This document shows positions 35,695-47,545 of a stretch of 64,000 nucleotides of DNA, piece after piece. Made by a program: the position numbers and the translations under genes. The notes beneath the pieces are model-generated. The model ran no database searches. It saw only the letters and a program-made list of their open reading frames with translations, and was not told the DNA's origin. Numbering within the stretch: position 1 is the stretch's first letter; each line of letters opens with the position of its first letter. Origin of the DNA: Oreohelix idahoensis (taxonomy: Eukaryota > Mollusca > Gastropoda > Stylommatophora > Oreohelicidae); contig JAMPIV010012160.1 in NCBI GenBank assembly GCA_024509875.1, positions 62,001-126,000 on the forward strand, written 5' to 3'.

Positions 35695-36325
35695 AGGGCG
35701 TGCGTGTCACCGTTCCCTTACTTCACTTCAGGGGGTGATAACAAGGATAGGAACAACTTTTGCATTTTTGACAAATGACATCCCATCACGCGCATCCCTG
35801 TTGGATCACATTGGCTGTGCTAGTACTATCTTTCCTGAGTACTGTTCATAAAAACCGCGCTGGTTATATTAAATACAGGGGTGGGTGTTGTCACTTTCAG
35901 TTTTTAAATTGTTATTTCTTCACTTCTATTCAAACAATTTACACGAAACAAACATCAAAATAAAAACAACTGCTATTTTATCACATAAAAATGCTGTCAC
36001 ATAAACATTACAACTCAGCATACGATCCAATCAGATCAACACATGCCGACAACAATTGTTGTTGTCTCATGTAATGTAATTGTCTTAACCATGTTAGATC
36101 AAAGCTTTTTATGGCAAACAAAAATTCTGATCAAACCCCCATGTAAAAACCCCCATATTGCTCTACTTAAATGGTATTCACACACATTTTGTAAATTTCA
36201 ATAATACTCATTTTTGGCAGGTTATATCATATCATATCATTTCATAATATGCCAATGTCTTTTAGAAAGCTTAAAGATTGTTGTGTATGTGTAACACAAA
36301 GATTAGATATAAAAACACCCACATA
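35695..36325. other. No recognised feature
   Basis: AT-rich sequence without supported coding content. Confidence 0.4.
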
Positions 36326-36329
36326 GCAA

Positions 36330-37400
<1,071 letters not shown>

Positions 37401-37404
37401 ATCA

Positions 37405-39325
37405 ACTTGTGAGCACTTAATAAACGGGTGAATAAAATGCTGCGCTACTCACGTTTACAAACGGGAGTGTGGAGATCTTTCTTGTAACTCAGGAAGTCTA
37501 TGATGTCCTTCCTTGTGAATTCTGCTATCCGGACTATGCTGTGCTAGCTTCTTTCTGATTAGACGCCAAACACGCATTGTGCAGACTCAGACTTCTGTAG
37601 GACTGAAGACCAAAGTGGCTTGGAAGTTTCACATCTAATATCAGTAGTCGACTTTCTTATTCTTCACTATTGCTTCCTCATAATTGATCACTCTGGTTGA
37701 ATATAGTGAGCATGAAAGTATGTGCCCATGACAGTCCACAATGATTATTAATAATCTTGATGAAAGTGAAGTATATAACTATGAATTATTTTGTTATATT
37801 ATTATAGAGGAAAAAATTTTTGATTTGATTAACCATTAACGAATTGAAGTATTGGGGAAAAAAAGTCTTTCGATCGTTTAGCTATTAGGCTAAGTGCAAA
37901 AAGCAATTACTAATAATGAAAAATAAAAATTATTTATTTAATTTTTCTAAAATTCACAAATCTCCTTTTCCCTTAAGGACACTATATAAAATGAAATTGC
38001 ATCGGATAAGAATTATAGATCAACACAGAAATGACATTATGGAACAGGCTAAGATCAGAGAAAACTAGAATGCTCAGCGATGTTGGTAAAACCGGACTGA
38101 CTTCTGGCGAACATGTCATTGTATTCCTGTTTTTGCAAATGTGTGACAATTCTGGGACTGTGTCCTGTGACTCCGCCCCTTCCTCCCCTAATTAGTCATC
38201 CATCTTGCCCTGCCACGTTTGCATGCTCGAGTGCAGTTTCAGTGCCCGTCATTCGCCAAAAGTGGGTGGGCTCTCGTAACCAATTCTTCACCTCCTTGTT
38301 GGATGTTCGGAACTAAACTAACCATGGTTTGGGATTGGTCATTCGATAAAAGAGTATGTATTCCTTTGTTACAGAGTAACCTTCCTTTGCGGCTCCTGCC
38401 TGTTACACCTTGTTTTGTTTCTTTGTCGTTTGGCGGCTGCCTTTATTGTCTTTCATTGTCCCATCACATAGACTTCTTCTTCCTTCTTCCTCGTTTGCCC
38501 TGAAAAGGACGGTGGTTGCGTTGTGTCTGTTTACGCCGTAGCTGTGATATCTGCACCTTTCGGTCGACACATCCGACTTCAGCACGGCATTTTTTGGGAC
38601 CGGGTTTGCCTTCCCTCTGCGATCCGTACTCGCTCAGCCAGACTGCACTGCTTCAGACTGTTTCCAGGACCACCACGTGGAGGTGGAGTACGGTCTTGGT
38701 CAGCTCTGGTTCGCTGACCCTGATGCAAGCAGTCAAAGCTATGGGTCGCTGACTGCATTCTCTATTGCTGCATCTTTTGGAACCATCACATAAACAACAT
38801 CTAAGTTTCTATGCCGCTCTCAAAGTCTACCATCTGGATAAAAACCCTCCTGTACTTATCGCGAGTCCTTTGTTTTCAATCGCTCTGGCAGACATGCTAT
38901 TGTGCCCAAATGTGGTGACACTCGCTTTGTTTAAACGGGATTAAAGTATCAATCGAAATCTTTCTATCGCCAATGTGGCTGTCTCCCACGCCAAACAGTA
39001 ACTTGTCTAACGAGCTGTGTGTTCTAAAAGATAATGTGTGGTTGAGAAATGTCAACAGTGATTATTAAAGTTACACTTAAGTAAAAGCCGTGATTAGGAA
39101 AGATTACTTTAAAAAATGATGAAATAGCAAAAACGGGAGAGATGTAAAGTAAGAACGATGATGAAAAAGGTAAAAGATGAAAAATATTGGAACACTTTAT
39201 CACACAGAGAGCAGATTAATAGGGGTCGGAATTATAAAAGCCTTTATCGAATAGTGGTACTGGCAACTTCACACAAGCTATTATTTACTGACTCTAAGCA
39301 CTCCCTATACAATCTTCTATCTTTC
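37405..39325. other. No recognised gene
   Basis: Several short overlapping frames but no recognisable protein, RNA or repeat family. Confidence 0.4.
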
Positions 39326-39329
39326 ACGT

Positions 39330-40220
39330 TGTCGCATAATGCGATTGGGATTCGATATCTAGGTAATCAAAACAAAGTAAACACACGAACTGAAAGAACG
39401 CAGAGGACAAAAGGAGAGAGCTAGGCACGTATTCCTTCACCACTGAGTATTTGTGCTGGCCTGCCTTTGCCAGAAGTAGTCCTGTTAGTATTTCTGAAAA
39501 AGACCAGAGGGTTTCGGTCGTACATATAAACATAAGCCAGAAGTGAGAACCCAAGTGTTATCCTGCATAGCGACACGGAGCACTACCGCTGGTCTACCTG
39601 GTTGTGCTGGTATCCCTACTACATGGGAAGATCAGCCGAGTCTATACAGTCGTGTGGAGCTCACCAACATTGTCAACCATCATTTAAGGAGCACTCAGTT
39701 AAGTGCAGAAACAGATGAACATTCGATCAATTTATATGTGAAGAGTCAAGTCATATGAAGAAAAAGACTGGTTAACGTTTTTTGTCAGAAAAGCAGAGAC
39801 ACTGTAATTCAGTAAAGTAAAATAATATCACTGTGATTTCTCTGGATATTGTGTAAATATAAAATTCCTATTCATCTAGCATTTCTATCTATTTCAAGAA
39901 CAGAAGATAAGATAATCATTATAAATAAATTGATTTAAATTGTAACTTGAATTTTGTTAATTTCATAAAGTTACTATTGAGTTCAATTTGAATTTCATTG
40001 TTATTTAAAGCATAAGATAGTTATTACGAGAAGACACTCTAGGCTCTTGATCTTCTTATTACCACCGGACCAGGGGTCTTTACTGTCTGACTATCCTTTG
40101 TGCTATTATTCACCAGTACTCATTTCTGAGACTGGGGTATTTCGTGGAGTTCATTATTCTTTATTGAACTATCATCAACTGTCATCAAGACAACAACCAC
40201 TATCATACCATCTCGTTACA
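39330..40220 (+). repeat. Left LTR
   Basis: 891 bp, starting TGTCGCATAATGCG and ending CTCGTTACA. Short open frames inside are repeated in the right LTR and are not genes. Confidence 0.95.
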
Positions 40221-40221
40221 C

Positions 40222-40241
40222 TGGGGGCTCGTTCGCGGGAT
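40222..40241 (+). promoter_or_regulatory. Primer-binding site, tRNA-Pro-like
   Basis: It begins TGGGGGCTCGT one base after the LTR, matching the complement of the tRNA-Pro 3' end for 11 bases, then diverges slightly (TCGCGGGAT for CCGGGAT). Confidence 0.7.
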
Positions 40242-40497
40242 ATCCTTGATAGTCCTGAGCCAAAACGCTATCTTCTTTCTTAGAAAATTATTTTTTGAAT
40301 TTATTTTTTTTCCCAACAGTGGAAAAATATATATATAAAATATATAATATCTAAATAATTTTTTTGTTGAAGTACCATTGAGTACAAATAGACAGACTCT
40401 CACATAGATTGTGACAATATTCATTAATTAAGTTTAATTTAATTAAGTTTGAATTAATTAGTTGAGTAAGACTATTCACCCTCTCAACAGCAAGACA

Positions 40498-42696
40498 ATG
40501 GCTGATCTGGTAAAGGTTAAGTCTGCCATTATACAAATGGGGAAGGACTTGGGCCTAAGTGGCGATGCTCTTATCCAGTATGTCACTGTGGAAAGTGATA
40601 AGTATATGGACATTGAAGCTAAGAAATTGGAAGCCGAAAGGGAGACCAAGAAGCTTGAATTAGAAGCTGGTAGAGAAGCTAAGAAATTGGAAGCCGAAAG
40701 GGAGACCAAGAAGCTTGAATTAGAAGCTGGTAGAGAAGCTAAGAAATTGGAAGCCGAAAGGGAGACCAAGAAGCTTGAATTAGAAGCTGGAAGAGAAGCT
40801 AAGAAAATGGAAGCTGAAGAAAGGAGATTAGAGGTCGAGAGAGAGGAAAGAAGGATTCAGGCTGAAAGAGAACATGAGTTGAAATTAAGACAACTGGAAA
40901 TTCAGGCAACTGCAAGTATAAATGGTAGCAGTTCTCCTCACTCTGACAGTAGCTCTAGCCAAGGTCCTCAAAAGGGTGCTATGAACTTCCATTTGGATGC
41001 TTTTATAGAGAAGGACGATTCTATTGAGGCCTACATAGACAGGTTTGAGCGACTTGCTTCATCATATGGCCTAGAGAAGGAAAAGTGGAGTGTTAAGCTC
41101 TCTCAAGGATTGAGGGGTATTTCTTACGAAGTGTTTTTGAAACTACCCAAAGAGGAACAGGAAGACTTCAAGGATCTGAAGCAAGCATTGCTTGTTCGCT
41201 ATGAGCAAAATTCAGAGGCTTATCGTAAGAAATTCCGAACTGCCAAGAAGGAGGCTGGAGAAACGTACCAACAATACACAGCTCGGTTGGACACTTACCT
41301 ACTGAGATGGTGTACACTGGGAAACTTTTCGCAAGATTTCGAGGGACTCAAGGAAATGATTCTGATAGAACAACTTTTAGATTCCATGACCCCTGAAACG
41401 AAGAAATTTCTGGTAGAAAACAGATGGGATAGGTTGGAAGACATAATCAAATATGCTGACAGTCACCAATTGGCACATTCTCTAACACAAGGAGCAAAAA
41501 GGAAACAAGGAGAATTTCTCAAGAAGCCTCACAACCACTTCGAGGAGGACGAAGACGAACCCACTCGAAACCACTTCCATAAGACCAACCACCGAAACCA
41601 TCAGCAACATGAAAGAAACCCTCTGGCATACGATAAGAAACCTTCAAGAAAGGAAGAGAAATGGTGTAAGACTTGTAGAATGAGCAACCATAATACTGCA
41701 GAGTGCAGAAGGAAAACCCCTCCTTATTATGCTGCATGCTTACAGGTGAGGACTTTTGATAGGAAGGAACTGACAGTGATTCAGAATAGCCTCCATCACC
41801 CACCTACACAGGAGATAGTGACTGTGAATGGCAAACCAGTCACAGGAATGTATGACACAGGTTTGTCCTATGACGCAGTCGTGTGTGCATCTCTGGTGCG
41901 CCCTGAACAAATCACAACAGAAACAGTGGATATTCAAGGGCCACTAAAAGGAGCAGTACCCCTAACTTTGCCCATAGCGAAGATTCAAGTCAGTTGTCGC
42001 TATGTGGAAGGGGAAATAAATGCAGCAGTACTAGATGATCCCTTCTATCCCCTGATGTTGGGACGTAGATATGTTTTTTTGGGAAATCCTATAAAACCTG
42101 AGGTTGCGGAAGACACCCGGACCAGGTCAGGCTCCCAGAATAAAGAGGGGAACACTCATTTAAAAATTCATTCAACTGAGATGAAGAAGGCTCAAGCCCA
42201 AGATAGTACATTGAAGCCTTGCTTTGGCAAATTGCCGGTAGATCCAGTGAATCAACGTAAGCGGTATCACAACAGATCTACTGGAAAACCAGCGACCATG
42301 GATATTCTCGGTATTGGCACGAGAGGGGAGAAGAAATATCCCAGACAGTCTAAAATACATGCTGAACACCAGGAGCTGGATTCAAGGAAACAATCCTTTT
42401 GCCAAAATCGAATGTCCAGGAAATTGCAAGGGAAACCTGCAATCAAATCTCATGCAAAACAGGGCTGTAACTTTCAAATGAATAACACAGACCCTAGTTC
42501 ATCATGCTATAGAGCAAATAGTAAATCATCTGTTGAGGACCCAACCATAAGAGCCTGGATGATCAATCGAACGGGCAAAAGAGAAATAGAAAAGATAAAT
42601 CGCTATCAAAGAAACCAAAAGTTGGGAGCATATTCCTTTTGTAGGCATCCCACTGATCAGGTTCAAGATAGACAGAAGGAAACTAACCGCCAATAG
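40498..42696 (+). CDS. Gag-protease polyprotein of the LTR element
   Basis: The first ATG in this frame is at 40498 (MADLVKVK), giving 732 residues. Residues about 41-100 form three identical 20-residue blocks (AKKLEAERETKKLELEAGRE) encoded by a 60-bp tandem repeat, a charged coiled coil. The next domain, with YIDRFERLA and LSQGLRG, is a typical retrotransposon gag capsid. A CCHC zinc knuckle (C-X2-C-X4-H-X4-C) spans 390-403. A retropepsin-like segment has its catalytic Asp at about 453 in YDTGLSYDAV and ends LMLGRRYV; the usual Ala after DTG is Leu here. The last 170 residues are basic and unrecognised, and may be leftover or novel-frame sequence across a pol deletion. Gag would assemble particles around element RNA in the cytoplasm. 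Confidence 0.9.
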   Translation: MADLVKVKSAIIQMGKDLGLSGDALIQYVTVESDKYMDIEAKKLEAERETKKLELEAGREAKKLEAERETKKLELEAGREAKKLEAERETKKLELEAGREAKKMEAEERRLEVEREERRIQAEREHELKLRQLEIQATASINGSSSPHSDSSSSQGPQKGAMNFHLDAFIEKDDSIEAYIDRFERLASSYGLEKEKWSVKLSQGLRGISYEVFLKLPKEEQEDFKDLKQALLVRYEQNSEAYRKKFRTAKKEAGETYQQYTARLDTYLLRWCTLGNFSQDFEGLKEMILIEQLLDSMTPETKKFLVENRWDRLEDIIKYADSHQLAHSLTQGAKRKQGEFLKKPHNHFEEDEDEPTRNHFHKTNHRNHQQHERNPLAYDKKPSRKEEKWCKTCRMSNHNTAECRRKTPPYYAACLQVRTFDRKELTVIQNSLHHPPTQEIVTVNGKPVTGMYDTGLSYDAVVCASLVRPEQITTETVDIQGPLKGAVPLTLPIAKIQVSCRYVEGEINAAVLDDPFYPLMLGRRYVFLGNPIKPEVAEDTRTRSGSQNKEGNTHLKIHSTEMKKAQAQDSTLKPCFGKLPVDPVNQRKRYHNRSTGKPATMDILGIGTRGEKKYPRQSKIHAEHQELDSRKQSFCQNRMSRKLQGKPAIKSHAKQGCNFQMNNTDPSSSCYRANSKSSVEDPTIRAWMINRTGKREIEKINRYQRNQKLGAYSFCRHPTDQVQDRQKETNRQ
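40618..40797 (+). repeat. 60-bp in-frame triplication within gag
   Basis: Three copies of 60 bp, beginning GCTAAGAAATTGGAAGCCGA, are identical but for a single base (GGTAGA/GGAAGA). They encode the coiled-coil blocks of gag. Confidence 0.97.
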
Positions 42697-42750
42697 GCAT
42701 GATTACAACGATATCGTTCCCAAATTTAAGCTCGAGATATCTCTCGCTTA

Positions 42751-42763
42751 GAAAACGGGGGGA
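42751..42763 (+). promoter_or_regulatory. Polypurine tract of the LTR element
   Basis: GAAAACGGGGGGA lies three bases before the right LTR, where second-strand synthesis would be primed. Confidence 0.75.
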
Positions 42764-42766
42764 CTA

Positions 42767-43659
42767 TGTCGCATAATGCGATTGGGATTCGATATCTAGG
42801 TAATCAAAACAAAGTAAACACACGAACTGAAAGAACGCAGAGGACAAAAGGAGAGAGCTAGGCACGTATTCCTTCACCACTGAGTATTTGTGCTGGCCTG
42901 CCTTTGCCAGAAGTAGTCCTGTTAGTATTTCTGAAAAAGACCAGAGGGTTTCGGTCGTACATATAAACATAAGCCAGAAGTGAGAACCCAAGTGTTATCC
43001 TGCATAGCGACACGGAGCACTACCGCTGGTCTACCTGGTTGTGCTGGTATCCCTACTACATGGGAAGATCAGCCGAGTCTATACAGTCGTGTGGAGCTCA
43101 CCAACATTGTCAACCATCATTTAAGGAGCACTCAGTTAAGTGCAGAAACAGATGAACATTCGATCAATTTATATGTGAAGAGTCAAGTCATATGAAGAAA
43201 AAGACTGGTTAACGTTTTTTTTGTCAGAAAAGCAGAGACACTGTAATTCAGTAAAGTAAAATAATATCACTGTGATTTCTCTGGATATTGTGTAAATATA
43301 AAATTCCTATTCATCTAGCATTTCTATCTATTTCAAGAACAGAAGATAAGATAATCATTATAAATAAATTGATTTAAATTGTAACTTGAATTTTGTTAAT
43401 TTCATAAAGTTACTATTGAGTTCAATTTGAATTTCATTGTTATTTAAAGCATAAGATAGTTATTACGAGAAGACACTCTAGGCTCTTGATCTTCTTATTA
43501 CCACCGGACCAGGGGTCTTTACTGTCTGACTATCCTTTGTGCTATTATTCACCAGTACTCATTTCTGAGACTGGGGTATATCGTGTAGTTCATTATTCTT
43601 TATTGAACTATCATCAACTGTCATCAAGACAACAACCACTATCATACCATCTCGTTACA
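42767..43659 (+). repeat. Right LTR
   Basis: 893 bp, nearly identical to the left LTR. Confidence 0.95.
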
Positions 43660-43669
43660 TTCAGGTTAT

Positions 43670-43780
43670 TCAGTCAAATTTCCGGTCGGAAACATTCCTT
43701 CAAACGCTGACGCCCGGGTTTGAACCATGAACACCTGGTCGCCAGTACAACGCCGAAGCCATTACACCAGCGCGGCTCCC
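43670..43780 (-). mobile_element. SINE head fragment next to the LTR
   Basis: GGTTTGAACCATG (B-box region, inverted) and AACGCCGAAGCCATTACACC (A-box region, inverted) match the copy at 8860-9185. The SINE body is lost at the LTR boundary. Confidence 0.6.
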
Positions 43781-43784
43781 ACCT

Positions 43785-44456
43785 CATTGCTGATAAATAT
43801 ACTTTCAGACTATTGTCTTGAGTTTATATAACAAACACCCACCCATGGCGGAAGCAATACTTGCTTCTAGCAATAGCCCGTCCAACTCTAAATAATACAT
43901 CTTGGCGTCAAACGGCCGTTCGAATGTTGACTTAACCTTATTCCACCTGGATATTCGTTGCCTGTCCATGGTCAAAGGATAACATGTCAGGTGCGTTCAA
44001 GCCTAAAACGTGTGGTAGTGTCTAAGTGTCACCTCCCGAGGATAATATACTATCGGTAGATGAAGGCGTAAAAGTAAGATAATAACTGGCGGAAGACTAA
44101 AAAAAAGAGGAATGATCAATGAATACTGTTGGAGAAAGAAAAATTGGATTAACGAATAGCACAGTTTTCGCCACAATGCCTTGGTTTCTGTGGTGTTTGA
44201 GAGTGCTTATTATTATTATTTTAATTTTTTTCCTAACGATAAATTCGCCAGACAGCCTTGGTTCCTTATGTCACAGTTTCAGTGCAGGCGACCTTGTTTG
44301 CCCTAATTACCAACTGCGATGTTATGTATGTCACAGTTTGGCTTCTAACATTCTAACCCGTGTTTTAGTCATGTATATTTCCTGCCTGTTTAATATGGTT
44401 GTTTTGTTTTCTTCTTATTTTCTATGATCAACCTAATGATGTTTGTATTTCTTCAG
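43785..44456. other. No recognised feature
   Basis: The open frame at 44119-44427 is hydrophobic and T-rich with no known domain. The branch-point and polypyrimidine region of the rhophilin exon lies at its end. Confidence 0.4.
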
Positions 44457-44572
44457 GGCTGTGATCCGCTGACACAAACTGCCCGAGGCAAGCTACAGAA
44501 CCACAGGCAGAAACTTAACGAAAAGATCAACAAAGAGTTCAGAATGCGGGCAGGGGCGGAGAACCTATATAG
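44457..44572 (+). CDS. RHPN: Rhophilin exon encoding the first half of the HR1 (REM-1) domain
   Basis: This internal exon reads [14 protein letters not shown]... and ends ...[10 protein letters not shown], 38 full codons plus two bases. It closely resembles the start of the HR1 region of vertebrate rhophilins, which carry PLAQTGRSKLQ and RMRTGAENL at the same places. Rhophilin binds active Rho through this coiled-coil HR1 domain and carries BRO1 and PDZ domains further on; it acts at the cytoskeleton and in trafficking. The acceptor is a TTTGTATTTCTTCAG tract and the donor is AG/GTACAG. The exon opens in phase 0 and leaves two bases (AG) that the next exon completes to an arginine codon. No start codon belongs to it: the in-frame ATG at 44424 lies in intron sequence. 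The upstream first exon was not found. Family assignment is firm; RHPN1 versus RHPN2 cannot be assigned in an invertebrate. Confidence 0.9.
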
Positions 44573-44718
44573 GTACAGACATTTTATTTCTTCTCCTTTA
44601 CCCCCTGAACATATAACTAAATAATGAAGGAATTCCGTGGCCTGTGAGTAATATTTAGGCAGGTAATCGTAAGGCAGGATGAAGGACACCAGACAACAGA
44701 AAAGAAATACATGTGATA

Positions 44719-44769
44719 GGGGCCGTTCACAAATTATGTACGCATTTTTTTGGGTAACATTCCCGCCCG

Positions 44770-44810
<41 letters not shown>

Positions 44811-44943
44811 ACCCCCCCCAAGTGTGCATAACAAAATTCACGACATTTCAGACACCCACCCCCGCGTCCCGACCAACAAAGCGTAACATCCCGACAACCA
44901 CTAAACCCCTTCTTTGCGTTACATAATTTGTGAACAACACCTC
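44719..44943. mobile_element. MITE with 24-27-bp inverted ends and poly-C core
   Basis: GGCCGTTCACAAATTATGTA at 44721 is mirrored by TACATAATTTGTGAAC at about 44920-44935, flanking 180 bp with no coding sequence. A C-run of about 44 bp lies at 44768-44811. Ends of this kind occur in short non-autonomous DNA transposons. Confidence 0.65.
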
Positions 44944-45029
44944 ACTATTAAGTCGAACGACTATGGAAATGGCGCAATCGGATCCATTGTTCAGGGGGAC
45001 CTGTATTCCAAAGTTAGTTACAGTGTCGT

Positions 45030-47545
45030 GCAAAGTGACCGCGGCCAGTGAGGCACTTTATGAGGTGCTAAATTGGCTGTGTGCTCTTTAACAGCTCACG
45101 GACGCTGCGAGGCGAAAGCAATGTTTGGATGGTGAACTATTTGAGATGCTGAGCAAATCACTTATATTTCTTTTCTGTTGCCTAGTGTCCCCCTTCTGTC
45201 TGTCTTACTAATGCCTGCTATTTTCTGTTGTCTGGTGTCCCCCTTCTGTCTGTCTTACTAATGCCTGCTATTTTCTGTTGTCTAGTGTCATCCTTCTGTC
45301 TGTCTTACTAATGCCTGCTATTTTCTGTTGTCTGGTGCCCCCCTTCTGTCTGTCTTACTAATGCCTGCTATTTTCTGTTGTCTGGTGTCCCCTTCTGTCT
45401 GTCTTACTAATGCCTGCTATTTTCTGTTGTCTAGTGTCATCCATCTGTCTGTCTTACTAATGCCTGCTATTTTCTGTTGTCTGGTGTCCCCCTTCTGTCT
45501 GTCTTACTAATGCCTGCTATTTTCTGTTGTCTGGTGTCATCCTTCTGTCTGTCTTACTAATGCCTGCTATTTTCTGTTGTCTAGTGTCATCCATCTGTCT
45601 GTCTTACTAATGCCTGCTATTTTCTGTTGTCTGGTGTCCCCCTTCTGTCTGTCTTACTAATGCCTGCTATTTTCTGTTGTCTGGTGTCCCCTTCTGTCTG
45701 TCTTACTAATGCCTGCTATTTTCTGTTGTCTAGTGTCATCCTTCTGTCTGTCTTGCTAATGCCTGCTATTTTCTATTGTCTAGTGTCATCCTTCTGTCTG
45801 TCTTACTAATGCCTGCTATTTTCTGTTGTCTAGTGTCATCCTTCTGTCTGTCTTACTAATGCCTGCTATTTTCTGTTGTCTGGTGTCATCCTTCTGTCTG
45901 TCTTACTAATGCCTGCTATTTTCTGGTGTCCCCCTTCTGTCTGTCTTACTAATGCCTGCTATTTTCTGTTGTCTGGTGTCCCCCTTCTGTCTGTCTTACT
46001 AACGCCTGCTATTTTCTGTTGTCTGGTGTTATCCTTCTGTCTGTCTTGCTAATGCCTGCTATTTTCTGTTGTCTAGTGTCATCCTTCTGTATGTCTTACT
46101 AATGCCTGCTATTTTCTGTTGTCTGGTGTCATCCTTCTGTCTGTCTTACTAATGCCTGCTATTTTCTGTTGTCTAGTGTCATCCTTCTGTCTGTCTTACT
46201 AATGCCTGCTATTTTCTGTTGTCTGGTGTCATCCTTCTGTCTGTCTTACTAATGCCTGCTATTTTCTGTTGTCTGGTGTCATCCTTCTGTCTGTCTTACT
46301 AATGCCTGCTATTTTCTGGTGTCTAGTGCCATCCTTCTGTCTGTCTTACTAATGCCTGCTATTTTCTGGTGTCTGGTGTCATCCTTCTGTCTGTCTTACT
46401 AATGCCTGCAATTTTCTGGTGTCTGGTGTCATCCTTCTGTCTGTCTTACTAATGCCTGCTATTATCTGTTGTCTAGTGTCATCCTTCTGTCTGTCTTACT
46501 AATGCCTGCTATTTTCTGTTGTCTGGTGTCCCCCTTCTGTCTGTCTTACTAATGCCTGCTATTTTCTGTTGTCTGGTGTCATCCTTCTGTCTGTCTTACT
46601 AATGCCTGCTATTTTCTGGTGTCTAGTGCCATCCTTCTGTCTGTCTTACTAATGCCTGCTATTTTCTGGTGTCTGGTGTCATCCTTCTGTCTGTCTTACT
46701 AATGCCTGCTATTTTCTGGTGTCTGGTGTCATCCTTCTGTCTGTCTTACTAATGCCTGCTATTTTCTGGTGTCTGGTGTCATCCTTCTGTCTGTCTTACT
46801 AATGCCTGCTATTTTCTGGTGTCTAGTGCCATCCTTCTGTCTGTCTTACTAATGCCTGCTATTTTCTGGTGTCTGGTGTCATCCTTCTGTCTGTCTTACT
46901 AATGCCTGCTATTTTCTGTTGTCTGGTGTCATCCTTCTGTCTGTCTTACTAATGCCTGCTATTTTCTGTTGTCTGGTGTCATCCTTCTGTCTGTCTTACT
47001 AATGCCTGCTATTTTCTGGTGTCTAGTGCCATCCTTCTGTCTGTCTTACTAATGCCTGCTATTTTCTGTTGTCTGGTGTCATCCTTCTGTCTGTCTTACT
47101 AATGCCTGCTATTTTCTGGTGTCTGGTGTCATCCTTCTGTCTGTCTTACTAATGCCTGCTATTATCTGTTGTCTAGTGTCATCCTTCTGTCTGTCTTACT
47201 AATGCCTGCTATTTTCTGTTGTCTGGTGTCCCCCTTCTGTCTGTCTTACTAATGCCTGCTATTTTCTGTTGTCTGGTGTCATCCTTCTGTCTGTCTTACT
47301 AATGCCTGCTATTTTCTGGTGTCTAGTGCCATCCTTCTGTCTGTCTTACTAATGCCTGCTATTTTCTGGTGTCTGGTGTCATCCTTCTGTCTGTCTTACT
47401 AATGCCTGCTATTTTCTGGTGTCTGGTGTCATCCTTCTGTCTGTCTTACTAATGCCTGCTATTTTCTGGTGTCCCCCTTCTGTCTGTCTTACTAATGCCA
47501 GCTGTTTACCTTTATTTATTTATTCTTTTTTTTTCTTTGCAGTTT
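45030..47545 (+). mobile_element. SINE interrupted by expansion of its own tail
   Basis: The 5' part (45030-45190: GGTGCTAAATTGGCT, CACTTATATTTCTTTTCTGT, TGCCTAGTG) matches 10040-10210. The 3' part (47505-47540: TTTACCTTTATTTATTTATT) matches 10230-10255. Between them, the corresponding short tail segment is amplified as the 50-bp array. Confidence 0.75.
45186..47500 (+). repeat. 50-bp satellite, about 46 copies
   Basis: The unit is TGCCTGCTATTTTCTGTTGT plus CTGGTGTCATCCTTCTGTCT plus GTCTTACTAA. Variants (TAGTG/TGGTG, GTCATCC/GTCCCCC, CTGTTG/CTGGTG) are interspersed, with longer blocks repeated as higher-order units (for example 46440-46700 and 47160-47420). Confidence 0.97.

Larger units (their letters stand above)
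39330..43659 (+). mobile_element. LTR retrotransposon coding only gag and protease
   Basis: Two LTRs of 891 and 893 bp begin TGTCGC and end TTACA (TG...CA). They differ by two substitutions and a two-base T-run indel. A tRNA-Pro-like primer-binding site follows the left LTR and a purine tract precedes the right LTR. The 2.5-kb interior has one long frame with gag and protease but no reverse transcriptase, RNase H or integrase. It must therefore depend on another element's enzymes. The protease and gag style suggest the Ty3/gypsy group. No matching target-site duplication is seen (CACGT before, TTCAG after). Confidence 0.92.

Noticed and set aside
39324..40283. Small frames within the LTRs (for example 39543-39758)
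   Set aside because: They recur in both LTRs only because the LTRs are identical, and have no domain.
44119..44427. Hydrophobic 102-codon frame just before the rhophilin exon
   Set aside because: T-rich intronic sequence; the overlap with the polypyrimidine region explains the hydrophobic residues.
45186..47500. CRISPR-like regular array
   Set aside because: Units are contiguous tandem copies with no unique spacers, in an animal intron. The same applies to the 104-, 55-, 61-, 40- and 23-bp arrays.
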